From Bradyrhizobium sp. CCGB01 (GTDB lineage: Bacteria > Pseudomonadota > Alphaproteobacteria > Rhizobiales > Xanthobacteraceae): a DNA stretch of 64,000 nt. The notes under the pieces are model-generated. The model saw only the letters and a list, made by a program, of their open reading frames with translations, made no database searches and was not told the DNA's origin. A program made the position numbers and the translations under genes. Location: NCBI RefSeq assembly GCF_024199795.1, contig NZ_JANADK010000001.1, positions 2,542,001 through 2,606,000 on the forward strand, given 5' to 3'. Shown piece after piece: positions 43,455-52,693 of this stretch (positions are counted from its first letter, which is position 1; every line of letters begins with the position of its first letter).

Positions 43455-45893
43455 ATGAACCTCGCCGAATATCGCCGATCAAACGCGAGTCTCGCCGACT
43501 TCCTGCCGTGGGCAGCCCTCGTCGACAAGGGGATCGTCCTCAATAAGGACGGTTCTTTCCAACGGACGGCGAAATTTCGTGGCCCTGACCTCGACAGCGC
43601 CGTACCGGCCGAACTTGTTGCGGTCGCAGGTCGCCTGAACAACGCCTTGCGCCGGCTGGGATCCGGCTGGGCCGTATTCGTTGAGGCGCAGCGTCATTCG
43701 GCGGGCGTTTATCCGCCGAATGCTTTTCCGGATGTCGCATCGGCGCTGGTCGATGTCGAACGCAAGGCCCATTTTGAAGAGGCCGGCGCCCATTATGAAT
43801 CCAGCTATTTCCTGACCTTTCTTTATCTGCCTCCAGAGGAGCGAGCCGCCAGGGCGGAGCGACTGCTCTATGAGGGACGCGACCGTGTTGTTGGAGCAGA
43901 CGCCCGCGAGGTTCTCCGCGGATTTATCGACCAGACCAACCGTGTGCTGCAACTGGTCGAAGGGTTCATGCCCGAATGCACCTGGCTCGATGATCAGGAC
44001 ACGTTGACCTATCTGCATTCAACGATTTCGACCAACCGCCATCGCGTTCGCGTGCCCGAAATTCCAATGTACATCGATGCGCTGTTGGCTGACCAACCGC
44101 TGACCGGTGGGCTGGAGCCGATGCTGGGTACGGCCAGTGTGCGGGTTCTGACGATAGTCGGCTTCCCTGGCGCGACGACGCCGGGAATACTGGATGATTT
44201 AAACCGTCTGGCATTCTCGTATCGCTGGTCGACCCGCGCGATCATGCTCGACAAGACCGACGCCACCAAGCTGCTCACCAAAATTCGCCGCCAATGGTTC
44301 GCCAAGAGAAAATCGATTGGCGCCATTCTCAAGGAGGTCATGACCAACGAGGCGTCGACGTTGCTCGACACCGACGCCCACCACAAGGCCATAGATGCCG
44401 ACGCCGCCCTGCAGGAGTTGGGTTCGGACCAGATCGGACAGGCCTTTGTCACAGCAACGATCACAGTATGGGATAAAGATCCCGCCGCGGCCGATCAGAA
44501 GCTGCGTCTGGTCGAGAAAGTCATTCAGGGCCGCGATTTCACCTGCATGATCGAGACGGTCAATGCCGTCGAAGCCTGGCTCGGCAGCCTGCCGGGACAT
44601 GTGTATGCCAATGTGCGGCAGCCGCCTGTTTCAACCCTCAACCTCGCTCACATGATGCCGATGTCGGCCGTTTGGGCTGGTGAAGCGAGAGACCTGCATC
44701 TCAAGGGTCCGCCGCTCCTGTTTGGCAGGACCGAGGGATCGACGCCATTCCGGTTCTCCCTCCATGTCGGCGACGTCGGTCACACCCTCGTGGTCGGGCC
44801 CACGGGAGCCGGGAAGTCGGTCCTGCTCGCTTTGATGGCGCTTCAATTCCGCCGTTATCCGAACTCGCAAGTATTTGCGTTCGATTTCGGTGGTTCGATC
44901 CGGGCAGCCGCGCTCGCCATGGATGGCGATTGGCATGATCTCGGCGGTGCGTTGTCCGATGCGCAGGAAAGCCCTGTCGCTCTGCAGCCGTTGGCTTGGA
45001 TCGATGATCCTTCCGAGCGCGGGTGGGCCACCGAATGGATCGGCGCGATCCTGGCACGGGAAAAGATCGAGATTACCCCGGAAGTCAAGGATCATCTGTG
45101 GTCCGCACTGACGTCGCTCGCTTCAGCACCGAGGCAGGAACGCACACTCACGGGCTTGTCGGTTCTCCTGCAATCCAACTCGCTGAAGCGTGCTTTGCAA
45201 CCTTACTGTCTGGGCGGTCCGTCTGGGCGTTTGCTCGATGCCGAGTTCGAGCGCCTCGGCGAGGCTTCGGTTCAGGCCTTCGAGACCGAGGGCTTGATCG
45301 GTACGAGCGCCGCCCCGGCCGTGCTGGCCTATCTCTTTCATCGGATCGGAGACCGTTTCGACGGCCGGCCAACCCTTCTGATTGTCGATGAAGGCTGGCT
45401 GGCACTCGACGATGAGGACTTTGCCGGTCAGCTGCGGGAGTGGTTGAAAACGCTTCGGAAGAAGAATGCGTCTGTCATCTTCGCCACCCAATCGCTTTCG
45501 GACATCGATGGCTCCGCGATCGCGCCGGCGATCATCGAAAGCTGTCCGACGCGGCTGTTGCTACCGAACGAGCGGGCGATCGAGCCGCAAATCACCGCAA
45601 TCTACCGCCGCTTTGGTCTCAATGACCGACAGATCGAGCTTCTGAGCCGGGCTACGCCCAAGAGGGATTACTATTGCCAATCCCGGCGCGGCAACCGGAT
45701 GTTCGAACTTGGCCTTGGGGACATTGCGCTCGCCTTTACGGCGGCCTCGTCCAAGACAGACCAGGCTGCCATCGCGCAGCTGCTTGCCGAACATGGACCT
45801 GACGGCTTCGTACCGGCCTGGCTGCAGCATCGTGACGTCGCTTGGGCCGTCGACCTCATTCCTAATCTTTCGAACCTGGAGAAAAGACCATGA
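43455..45893 (+). CDS. trbE: TrbE, VirB4-like ATPase
   Basis: An 812-residue VirB4-type ATPase, the main energiser of pilus biogenesis. CagE/TrbE N-terminal domain from MNLAEYRRSNASLADFLPWA; Walker A VVGPTGAGKSVLLALMAL at about 447, Walker B LLIVDEGWLALDDEDF at about 641, then SVIFATQSLSDIDGS and QITAIYRRFGL. The start at 43455 gives the conserved N-terminus; the open frame upstream overlaps trbD. Full length, no fault. Confidence 0.94.
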   Translation: MNLAEYRRSNASLADFLPWAALVDKGIVLNKDGSFQRTAKFRGPDLDSAVPAELVAVAGRLNNALRRLGSGWAVFVEAQRHSAGVYPPNAFPDVASALVDVERKAHFEEAGAHYESSYFLTFLYLPPEERAARAERLLYEGRDRVVGADAREVLRGFIDQTNRVLQLVEGFMPECTWLDDQDTLTYLHSTISTNRHRVRVPEIPMYIDALLADQPLTGGLEPMLGTASVRVLTIVGFPGATTPGILDDLNRLAFSYRWSTRAIMLDKTDATKLLTKIRRQWFAKRKSIGAILKEVMTNEASTLLDTDAHHKAIDADAALQELGSDQIGQAFVTATITVWDKDPAAADQKLRLVEKVIQGRDFTCMIETVNAVEAWLGSLPGHVYANVRQPPVSTLNLAHMMPMSAVWAGEARDLHLKGPPLLFGRTEGSTPFRFSLHVGDVGHTLVVGPTGAGKSVLLALMALQFRRYPNSQVFAFDFGGSIRAAALAMDGDWHDLGGALSDAQESPVALQPLAWIDDPSERGWATEWIGAILAREKIEITPEVKDHLWSALTSLASAPRQERTLTGLSVLLQSNSLKRALQPYCLGGPSGRLLDAEFERLGEASVQAFETEGLIGTSAAPAVLAYLFHRIGDRFDGRPTLLIVDEGWLALDDEDFAGQLREWLKTLRKKNASVIFATQSLSDIDGSAIAPAIIESCPTRLLLPNERAIEPQITAIYRRFGLNDRQIELLSRATPKRDYYCQSRRGNRMFELGLGDIALAFTAASSKTDQAAIAQLLAEHGPDGFVPAWLQHRDVAWAVDLIPNLSNLEKRP

Positions 45894-46621
45894 GGCGTCC
45901 TGGCCTGTTGGCGTGCGTTGGCACCGTCGTGCTGGCGCTCGGCTTCACGATGCCCGCACGGGCGCAGTGGATCGTGTTCGATCCAAACAACTACGCCCAG
46001 AATGTCCTGACCGCTGCTCGAGAGCTTCAGCAGATCAATAACCAGATCACCTCGCTGCAAAACCAAGCTCAGATGCTGATCAATCAGGCAAGGAATATGG
46101 CAAACCTGCCGTATTCATCGCTGCAGCAACTGCAATCCTCGATCCAGCGGACCCAGCAATTACTGGCTCAGGCCCAGCGGCTCGCCTACGATGTGCAGCA
46201 GATCGATCGCGCGTTCTCCACCAGCTACGCGCCGGCCACCGGCAGCCAGTCGAACCAGTCGCTGGTCTCCAACGCACAATCACGTTGGCAGAACACGTAT
46301 GCGGCGACGCAGGATGCGCTTCGTCTCCAGGCTGGCATCGTTGGCAACCTCGATACCAATCGCATCCAGACTTCAGCGCTGGTGACGTCAAGCCAGGGTG
46401 CTAGCGGCGCACTCCAGGCGACCCAGGCAGGCAATCAACTTCTTGCGCTGAATGCGCAGCAGTTCGCAGACCTTACCGCCGTCGTGACGGCACAGGGCAG
46501 GTTGCAGAGTCTTGAGGCCGCTCAGCGCGCCTCGGCCCAGGATCAGGGACGCGAACAGCTTCGCCGCTTCCTGACACCGGGGCTCGGCTATCAATCATCC
46601 AATGTGCAGATGTTCCACTAA
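45890..46621 (+). CDS. trbJ: TrbJ, VirB5-like
   Basis: A 243-residue periplasmic protein with a signal peptide ending MPARA before QWIVFDPNNYAQNVLTA, the typical TrbJ start. The remainder is a long coiled coil rich in Gln (QINNQITSLQNQAQMLINQA, QRTQQLLAQAQRLAYDVQQI). VirB5/TrbJ proteins are minor pilus components at the tip. Overlaps trbE by ATGA and the next gene by TAATG. Confidence 0.92.
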   Translation: MRRPGLLACVGTVVLALGFTMPARAQWIVFDPNNYAQNVLTAARELQQINNQITSLQNQAQMLINQARNMANLPYSSLQQLQSSIQRTQQLLAQAQRLAYDVQQIDRAFSTSYAPATGSQSNQSLVSNAQSRWQNTYAATQDALRLQAGIVGNLDTNRIQTSALVTSSQGASGALQATQAGNQLLALNAQQFADLTAVVTAQGRLQSLEAAQRASAQDQGREQLRRFLTPGLGYQSSNVQMFH

Positions 46622-46986
46622 TGACTCATGTCAGGACATTCAAGGCGTTGTCGTTGCTCACGGCAATCGGCGTGTTGCTCGTCGCTGCCTGCACGTTCCA
46701 GCTTCGCGGAAGAGACAGGTCTCCGGCGCTGCAGAAGACGGAACAAAGGACAGAGGATGGCTCTGAACTTGCGCGCTGCCGGCAGATCAATTCGGAGGAA
46801 GCGGCGGGATATCAACACTGCAAGCAGGTTTGGGCCGAAAACCGACGTCGGTTCCTTGGCCGGAAAGACGGTGTCGTGGTTCGCGCCGATGATGATGCGG
46901 CCGGCTCGACGGTCATCCCAAAGGATCAGAGCCGGGTCCCCCAAGAATATCCGCAATCGGCGACGCCTGAGGCGGGCAAGCCATGA
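46621..46986 (+). CDS. trbK: TrbK-like entry exclusion lipoprotein
   Basis: A 121-residue lipoprotein: signal helix LSLLTAIGVLLVAAC with the lipobox Cys at about 24, then CRQINSEEAAGYQHCKQVWA with two Cys, as in the alternative TrbK family of alphaproteobacteria. It should block redundant entry of the same element by acting at the recipient surface. It overlaps trbJ by one base and trbL by four, so it belongs to the operon. Confidence 0.82.
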   Translation: MTHVRTFKALSLLTAIGVLLVAACTFQLRGRDRSPALQKTEQRTEDGSELARCRQINSEEAAGYQHCKQVWAENRRRFLGRKDGVVVRADDDAAGSTVIPKDQSRVPQEYPQSATPEAGKP

Positions 46987-48215
46987 CGGGTAGTACCGGA
47001 ATCATTGACCAGTTTCTGGAAACATTCACGCGCTATATCGACAACGGCTTCGGCCTCTTGGGCGGCGACGTCGGATATCTTGCCACAACTCTTGCCGCCA
47101 TAGATATCACACTTGCCGCTCTGTTCTGGAGTTGGGGACCGGACGAGGACATCATCGCGCGCCTCGTCAAGAAGACGCTTTTCGTGGGTGTCTTTTCCTA
47201 CCTCATTAGCAACTGGAACAGCCTGGCGCGCATCGTCTTCGAGAGTTTTGCGGGCCTTGGGTTGAGGGCGTCCGGCGCAAGTCTCTCTGCATCTGATTTT
47301 CTGCGGCCTGGAAAGATTGCACAAGTCGGCCTCGATGCCGGCAGGCCGATGCTCGACTCCATCTCAAACCTGATGGGCTACATCAGTTTTTTCGAGAACT
47401 TCGTCCAGATCCTCGTTCTCTTGTTTGCGTGGATCGTGGTGCTGCTCGCGTTCTTCATTCTGGCGATCCAGCTCTTCGTCACCTTGATCGAGTTCAAGCT
47501 TACGACGCTGGCCGGGTTCGTACTCATTCCCTTCGGTCTGTTCGGCAAGACCGCCTTCGCCGCCGAGCGAGTTCTGGGCAATGTCATATCCTCCGGCATC
47601 AAGGTCTTGGTCCTGGCCGTCATCGTGGGCATCGGATCGACACTATTCTCGCAGTTCACGGCTGGATTCGCCGGCGGACAGCCGACCATCGAAGACGCAA
47701 TGACACTGGTCCTAGCTGCACTCTCCTTGCTGGGGCTCGGCATCTTCGGTCCTGGCATTGCAAACGGCTTGGTATCGGGCGGGCCGCAACTAGGCGCTGG
47801 AGCTGCGATTGGAACGGGCCTGGCCGCTGGCGGTGTAGTTGCGGCGGGCGCCGGTCTTGCAGCTGGCGGTGCCGGTCTTGCCGGTGGTGCGATGGCAGGC
47901 GCCGCGCGCGGCGGCGGCGCGATTTTGAGCGGGGCATCCGCCGCCTACCGAAGCGGTGGCCTCGCGGGCCTCACGGAGGCTGCTGGTTCTGCAGCTTTGA
48001 ATCCATTGCGTCGCGCGGCGACCTCGTTCGGCGGAACGCCGCAGGCGGGAGAGCAGGTTGCGAGCACTTCGGCCGAAGGACAGCCCGACTGGGCGCGCCG
48101 CATGAAGCGTGCCGAGACCGTTCGGCATGGCGCGTCAGCGGCCGGTCACGCGGTGCGCTCCGGCGACCAGGGCGGTGGCGGCTCTTCCGTCGATTTGTCC
48201 GAAGGAGAACGCTGA
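46983..48215 (+). CDS. trbL: TrbL, VirB6-like channel protein
   Basis: A 410-residue polytopic inner-membrane protein with five or six helices: LGGDVGYLATTLAAIDITLAAL, VLLFAWIVVLLAFFILAIQL, LTTLAGFVLIPFGLFGKTAF, and VLVLAVIVGIGSTLFSQF. A Gly/Ala-rich C-terminal region follows from about residue 265 (long stretches of GAGLAAGG). VirB6-type proteins form part of the DNA channel. Coupled to the previous gene by ATGA; a 98-base gap precedes trbF. Confidence 0.92.
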   Translation: MTGSTGIIDQFLETFTRYIDNGFGLLGGDVGYLATTLAAIDITLAALFWSWGPDEDIIARLVKKTLFVGVFSYLISNWNSLARIVFESFAGLGLRASGASLSASDFLRPGKIAQVGLDAGRPMLDSISNLMGYISFFENFVQILVLLFAWIVVLLAFFILAIQLFVTLIEFKLTTLAGFVLIPFGLFGKTAFAAERVLGNVISSGIKVLVLAVIVGIGSTLFSQFTAGFAGGQPTIEDAMTLVLAALSLLGLGIFGPGIANGLVSGGPQLGAGAAIGTGLAAGGVVAAGAGLAAGGAGLAGGAMAGAARGGGAILSGASAAYRSGGLAGLTEAAGSAALNPLRRAATSFGGTPQAGEQVASTSAEGQPDWARRMKRAETVRHGASAAGHAVRSGDQGGGGSSVDLSEGER

Positions 48216-48313
48216 TCCAGACGAGCCTTCCGCATTCGGCACCCGCGAGGCGACGGCTTCTCAAGCCCGCGCATCGCACGATTTAAAACCGGTTATCTCA
48301 GGGGCAATCATCT

Positions 48314-48997
48314 ATGTTCAAACGATCTTCCGTTCACTACGGGCGCATGCCCGAGCCGGTCACGCCTTATCAGAAAGCAGCCCGCGTTTGGGACGAGCGC
48401 ATTGGATCGGCGCGCGTGCAAGCCAAGAACTGGCGACTCATGGCGTTCGGCTGCCTTTTGCTGTCCGGTAGCCTGGCCGCCGGCCTTGTCTGGCAATCGA
48501 ATCAAGGCTCGATCACGCCCTGGGTGGTCGAAGTAGATCACCTTGGCCAGGCCCAGAGGGTGGCACCAGCGAACTTCGAGTATCAACCGACCGACGCGCA
48601 GATCGCCTACCATCTGGCGCGCTTTATCGAGGATGTCAGAGGCCTGCCGGCAGATGGCATCGTTCTGCGCCAGAATTGGCTCCGCGCCTATGATTTTACG
48701 ACCGATCGCGGCGCGGCTGCACTCAACGATTATGCGCGCAACAACGACCCCTTCGCGAAACTGGGCAAGGCACAAATCTCCGTGGACGTTTCCAGCGTCA
48801 TTCGCGCTTCGCTGGAAAGCTTTCGGATCGCCTGGACCCAGCGCACCTATGACAACGGTTCGTTGAGCTCGACCGAGCGGTGGACCGCAATTCTCACGAT
48901 CGTGATCGAGACGCCGCGCGACGCCGAGCGCCTGCGCAAGAATCCTCTTGGCGTCTATGTCCGCGCCATCAACTGGTCGAAGGAGTTGAGTCAGTGA
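48314..48997 (+). CDS. trbF: TrbF, VirB8-like
   Basis: A 227-residue VirB8-type bitopic protein. One N-terminal membrane helix (WRLMAFGCLLLSGSLAAGLV) and a periplasmic NTF2-like domain with ITPWVVEVDHLGQAQRVAPA and NPLGVYVRAINWSKEL at the end. It is an assembly factor that contacts several channel parts. Coupled to trbG by a GTGA overlap. Confidence 0.93.
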   Translation: MFKRSSVHYGRMPEPVTPYQKAARVWDERIGSARVQAKNWRLMAFGCLLLSGSLAAGLVWQSNQGSITPWVVEVDHLGQAQRVAPANFEYQPTDAQIAYHLARFIEDVRGLPADGIVLRQNWLRAYDFTTDRGAAALNDYARNNDPFAKLGKAQISVDVSSVIRASLESFRIAWTQRTYDNGSLSSTERWTAILTIVIETPRDAERLRKNPLGVYVRAINWSKELSQ

Positions 48998-50028
48998 TCA
49001 AGATGTTCTCCGATCCTCGTTCGAATCGTCCCATCGCGCACCCCATCGTCAATTCGTCCTGGTTCGAGTTTGTGGCCTCGAAGCGAGCTTTACTGTCCGC
49101 CCTCATACTGTGTTCGTCGGCACTCACTGGCTGCGCGACCTACATACCCCCGCAGATCAGCTATGATGCTGAGGTTCCGCCGTTACCACCTCCGCCAGTG
49201 GCTTTCGACGAGAGGACGCGGCCGCTTCACGTTCCGCCGCTCTGGAAACCGGCGCTCGGCGGCAAGTCGGGAGGCAAGGAAGAGCCCGAAGCCGTGAGCC
49301 GCGTCGAAACGGCGAACAGTGCAGCCCGGGTCGAACCCCGAAGGCGAGGGTACTTCAACGCGGCGCAGGTCTATGCTTACAGTCCGGGCGCGCTCTATCA
49401 GGTCTACGCCGCCCCCGGACAGATCACCGATATTGCGCTGGAAGAGGGTGAGCAACTCACGGGATCGGGACCCATCGCCGCCGGCGACACCGTGCGCTGG
49501 GTGGTGGGAGATACCGAAAGTGGGAGCGGGGATACACGACGGGTCCATATCCTGGTCAAGCCGACCCGCGCATCGGTCGAGACCAACCTCGTCGTCAATA
49601 CCGATCGGCGGACCTACCTGATTGAACTCCGCTCCCGCGAGAAGCCATACATGCCATCTGTTGCATGGTACTATCCGGAAACGGTGCGCGAACGAGTGCG
49701 TTCAGTTGCCTTGCGACCCGCTTTGCCGGATCCATCGAAGCGCATCTCGCGCTACGCCATCGAAGGGGACAGCGTGCCCTGGCGGCCACTCGCTGCATAT
49801 GACGACGGCCGCAAAGTCTACATCGAATTTCCGGCGGGAATTGTGCAAGGAGAGATGCCTCCGCTCTTCGTCATCGGGTCTGATGGAAAGACCGAGCTCG
49901 TCAATTATCGCGCCTACGGCAACGTCTTGATCGTCGACCGGTTGTTTGCGGCCGCTGAACTCCGGATCGGCGGTGAGCACCAGCAAAAGGTCAGGATCGT
50001 CAGGACCGACGGGAGACCCTCGTCATGA
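48994..50028 (+). CDS. trbG: TrbG, VirB9-like
   Basis: A 344-residue VirB9/CagX-type core-complex protein. Lipobox LTGCATYIPPQ at about residues 41-51, a Pro-rich linker, and the CagX domain (VYAYSPGALYQVYAAPGQIT, ALEEGEQLTGSGPIAAGDTV, VNTDRRTYLIELRSRE, YGNVLIVDRLFAAAELRIG). It joins the outer-membrane part of the channel. Start at GTG 48994 (aaggag upstream, overlap of four with trbF); ATG 49003 is the alternative. Confidence 0.92.
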   Translation: MIKMFSDPRSNRPIAHPIVNSSWFEFVASKRALLSALILCSSALTGCATYIPPQISYDAEVPPLPPPPVAFDERTRPLHVPPLWKPALGGKSGGKEEPEAVSRVETANSAARVEPRRRGYFNAAQVYAYSPGALYQVYAAPGQITDIALEEGEQLTGSGPIAAGDTVRWVVGDTESGSGDTRRVHILVKPTRASVETNLVVNTDRRTYLIELRSREKPYMPSVAWYYPETVRERVRSVALRPALPDPSKRISRYAIEGDSVPWRPLAAYDDGRKVYIEFPAGIVQGEMPPLFVIGSDGKTELVNYRAYGNVLIVDRLFAAAELRIGGEHQQKVRIVRTDGRPSS

Positions 50029-51245
50029 ACACCGTGAATGGAAGCGATCACGAGCAAGCGGTCTCGCCAGAGGTCCACCTTGAACAGTCCAAGAGCTTCC
50101 GCTTGAGAGCGGAACATCCACGCGTGACACGGTTGTCAAGGAAGGTGCTAGCCGGAGGGAGCGCGATTGCCCTGCTTGTTATCAGCGGAACTATGTTGTG
50201 GTCATTGCAAGGTAACCGGTCTCGAAATCAGGCGGCTGAAGAGCTTTATGGCACCGACCACCACAATGTAGCCGACGGCATCACGACGCTGCCCAAGGAC
50301 TACACGGGTGTTCCACGCCAATCGATCCCGCAGCTTGGCCCACCACTGCCAGGCGATCTTGGCCGGCCGATTCTTGCCGCGCAGGGCCAGCCACCGGCGA
50401 TCGGCGCCACGGCTCTGGATCCGGAACAACAACGTCGGGATCAGGAAACCGAAGCGGCTCGTGTGAGCCATTTGTTCGCTTCTGCCAGCGGGGAAGCGGT
50501 GCGTCAGCCCGGTGCTATGACCCAAACAAGCGATCGCAATGCTTCGTCGATTTCGACTACCAATAGCGACGAAGGATCTTCGCAGAACAGCCAGGACAGG
50601 AAGCTCGCTTTCGTCAATGCATCCGTGGATCGCCGGACAGTGAGCCCGGACCGTATCGCAAAGCCGGCTTCACCTTACATCATGCAAGCTGGAACCGTCG
50701 TTCCGGGAGCGCTGATCACCGGGATTCGGTCAGACCTTCCAGGCCAGATCACGGCGCAAGTGACCGAGAATGTCTTTGATACGCCGACCGGGCGCTTTTT
50801 GCTCGTGCCTCAGGGGGCGCGTCTGATCGGGGTGTACGACAGTCAGGTCACTTTCGGCCAGTCACGCGTGCTGCTGGTCTGGACGCGGCTGATCATGCCC
50901 AATGGACGTTCCATCGTCCTCGAGCGGCAGCCTGGCGCCGATGCAGCTGGCTATGCAGGTCTTGAGGACCAAGTCGACAACCACTGGGGTGAACTATTCA
51001 AGGCCGCGGCCCTATCGACGTTTCTAGCGGTCGGGACTGAACTAGGTGCTGGCTCGGACACCAACAGCAACGATAGTGCAATCATCCAGGCACTACGACA
51101 CGGCGCCTCCGACTCCCTGAACCAAACCGGACAACAAGTCGTCCGGCGCAGTCTCAACATCCAGCCAACTCTGACTGTGCGACCTGGATTCTCCATTCGC
51201 ATTGTCGTCAACCGCGATCTTGTTCTTGAGCCGTACAGGGGGTGA
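50025..51245 (+). CDS. trbI: TrbI, VirB10-like
   Basis: A 406-residue VirB10-type protein spanning inner membrane to outer complex. Cytosolic start, a membrane helix (AIALLVISGTMLWSL at about 45-60), a Pro/Gln-rich periplasmic linker, and the C-terminal TrbI domain: SPYIMQAGTVVPGALITGI, TGRFLLVPQGARLIGVYDSQ, VLERQPGADAAGYAGLEDQV, and RPGFSIRIVVNRDLVLEPY. Overlaps trbG by ATGA. It ends one base before the DUF2274 gene. Confidence 0.94.
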   Translation: MNTVNGSDHEQAVSPEVHLEQSKSFRLRAEHPRVTRLSRKVLAGGSAIALLVISGTMLWSLQGNRSRNQAAEELYGTDHHNVADGITTLPKDYTGVPRQSIPQLGPPLPGDLGRPILAAQGQPPAIGATALDPEQQRRDQETEAARVSHLFASASGEAVRQPGAMTQTSDRNASSISTTNSDEGSSQNSQDRKLAFVNASVDRRTVSPDRIAKPASPYIMQAGTVVPGALITGIRSDLPGQITAQVTENVFDTPTGRFLLVPQGARLIGVYDSQVTFGQSRVLLVWTRLIMPNGRSIVLERQPGADAAGYAGLEDQVDNHWGELFKAAALSTFLAVGTELGAGSDTNSNDSAIIQALRHGASDSLNQTGQQVVRRSLNIQPTLTVRPGFSIRIVVNRDLVLEPYRG

Positions 51246-51246
51246 A

Positions 51247-51492
51247 ATGACGAAGCTTAAGATTGGCGCATTGCCCGACGACAAGCCGGTCAAAGTCACC
51301 ATTGACCTTCCAGCGGCTGTGCATCGGGATCTCGTGACCTATGCAGAGGCCATGGCGGGCGGAAGTGGGCAGCGTATCGACCCCGCGAAGCTGATCGCGC
51401 CCATGTTGACGCGTTTCATGGCCACAGACCGCGGATTCGCAAAGGCGAGACGAGCCAGTCAATCTTTGCCTGCCGGCGGAGGTGAGGGATAG
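51247..51492 (+). CDS. DUF2274 protein
   Basis: An 81-residue protein of family DUF2274: KLKIGALPDDKPVKVTIDLP, AVHRDLVTYAEAMAGGSGQ, and DPAKLIAPMLTRFMATDRGFA. It is a ribbon-helix-helix-like small protein that closes most alphaproteobacterial trb operons; it may regulate them. One base lies between the trbI stop and its ATG. It is the last gene of the transfer region here. Confidence 0.88.
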   Translation: MTKLKIGALPDDKPVKVTIDLPAAVHRDLVTYAEAMAGGSGQRIDPAKLIAPMLTRFMATDRGFAKARRASQSLPAGGGEG

Positions 51493-51560
51493 CGTTCTGC
51501 CAGCAAGTTGAGGAAGCGCTTGAGAGCTGGATTACATCGCCGCAACCGCCATCCAAGCCC

Positions 51561-51854
51561 GTGGACGAGGAATGGCTGGCCGGAGTCAAAGCGCGCATTG
51601 ACGCCATGCCGCCAATCGCGCCGTACGTGAATGAATGGCAGAAACGCAAAGAGGCGCAGTGGAAGCGTGAAGCTGGCCGGCGTGAGTGGGATAAGGCGCA
51701 TCCGGAATTCTTTGACACCCCAGCCGGTGAAGAGATGACGTGGGCGCAGGCCATCAAGGCGACCGGCCACGCCGACGACGCCTTGCCACCGCAGCAAAGC
51801 GATTGGCCCGCGTGGATGGACGCTGAATATGAGGAGGATGACGAAGCGGCGTGA
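51561..51854 (+). CDS. Unknown acidic protein
   Basis: A 97-residue protein, Trp-rich and acidic at the end (WPAWMDAEYEEDDEAA), with PYVNEWQKRKEAQWKREAG. No family known to me. It starts with GTG and no clear ribosome site. It marks the change from the conjugation genes to the phage-like part, and could belong to either. Confidence 0.45.
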   Translation: MDEEWLAGVKARIDAMPPIAPYVNEWQKRKEAQWKREAGRREWDKAHPEFFDTPAGEEMTWAQAIKATGHADDALPPQQSDWPAWMDAEYEEDDEAA

Positions 51855-51893
51855 CTGCAATCGCACGCTAAATCGGGCAAATTTTTCAATTGT

Positions 51894-52502
51894 GTGCAGC
51901 CGGATTGGCCACACCAAGAGCCAGTAGTGAACCGCTCCCAGCTAATTCCAGCCCTCCACAAGGCTGGCGATACCATCACGCTGCACAACATCAACGCGTG
52001 GTCAGAACTCACCGGTAAGCCGCTCATTGCCGATAACGACAACCACGCCGAACCAGCGCGGCCTGTAAATAAACCCGCTACACCCGAGGGCACCATCGTC
52101 GAAACCCTGATGGAGACGACGAGCGCCGAAGATCTGATTGCGATGTACGAGGAGGGTGAGAAGGCAAAGAAAGATCCAACCTTCGAAAAGAAGCTCCCTC
52201 CGTACAGCGCGGCCATGCACGTCGAACGGTTCCGCCGTCCTCGTAAGGCCAGGGCCTCGCCAGCCCAAAGTAATACCCAGACGGTCGAGGATGTAATGGT
52301 CCGAAGTATCGACCAGAGTCGCCTAAGGACCAAAATGGGGAAGCATGCAGACGTACTGGACGCGGTTCTTGATGACAATACAGCCGCTGAGATCGGTGAA
52401 CTGGTTGCCGGTCCGGGCAGCAGCAAGCGGACATACGAGGGAATTGGCAAACAGGCTGTGGTCCGCGCCGCCCGAAAACTGGCCGAACTTATGGCCGCCT
52501 AG
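51894..52502 (+). CDS. Unknown protein, 202 residues
   Basis: No family recognised. The N-terminal SQLIPALHKAGDTITLHNINAW resembles the start of small phage or regulatory proteins; the middle is Pro/Ala-rich; the end (KQAVVRAARKLAELMAA) is helical. The start is uncertain: GTG 51894 or GTG 51927. The coding text is of lower GC content by eye than the trb genes, suggesting a different origin. Confidence 0.45.
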   Translation: MQPDWPHQEPVVNRSQLIPALHKAGDTITLHNINAWSELTGKPLIADNDNHAEPARPVNKPATPEGTIVETLMETTSAEDLIAMYEEGEKAKKDPTFEKKLPPYSAAMHVERFRRPRKARASPAQSNTQTVEDVMVRSIDQSRLRTKMGKHADVLDAVLDDNTAAEIGELVAGPGSSKRTYEGIGKQAVVRAARKLAELMAA

Positions 52503-52582
52503 CGGTTTGCGCTAAACACAGACTTCGTCGCCAGAGATATGAGGCCACAATTTGTGGCCCGACGTGACGTGCAAAAAACTTA

Positions 52583-52608
52583 GCGCGGGTTCGACCCCCG
52601 CGCGCCCC
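52583..52608 (+). other. tRNA 3'-end-like sequence, possible att site
   Basis: GCGGG TTCGACC CCCGC (52585-52601) is a perfect T-arm, followed by GCGCCCC as in an acceptor 3' strand. No matching 5' GGGGCGC or D/anticodon arms lie upstream, so there is no whole tRNA. A prophage or island that integrated into a tRNA gene would leave such a 3' fragment. It could also be just a GC hairpin (GCGCGGG/CCCGCGC). Confidence 0.4.
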
Positions 52609-52630
52609 TTTTCCCGGCGTAGTGCCGCGA

Positions 52631-52649
52631 AGCCGCTGGGCGGCTTTTT
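52631..52649 (+). terminator. Rho-independent terminator
   Basis: AGCCGC (52631-52636) and GCGGCT (52640-52645) form a perfect stem around TGG, followed by a run of five T (TTTTTATTT). It closes the region of the tRNA-like fragment before the prophage genes. Confidence 0.75.
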
Positions 52650-52693
52650 ATTTCACCATCTAATCGCAATTTCCAACGAAGGAGAATGGCCGC

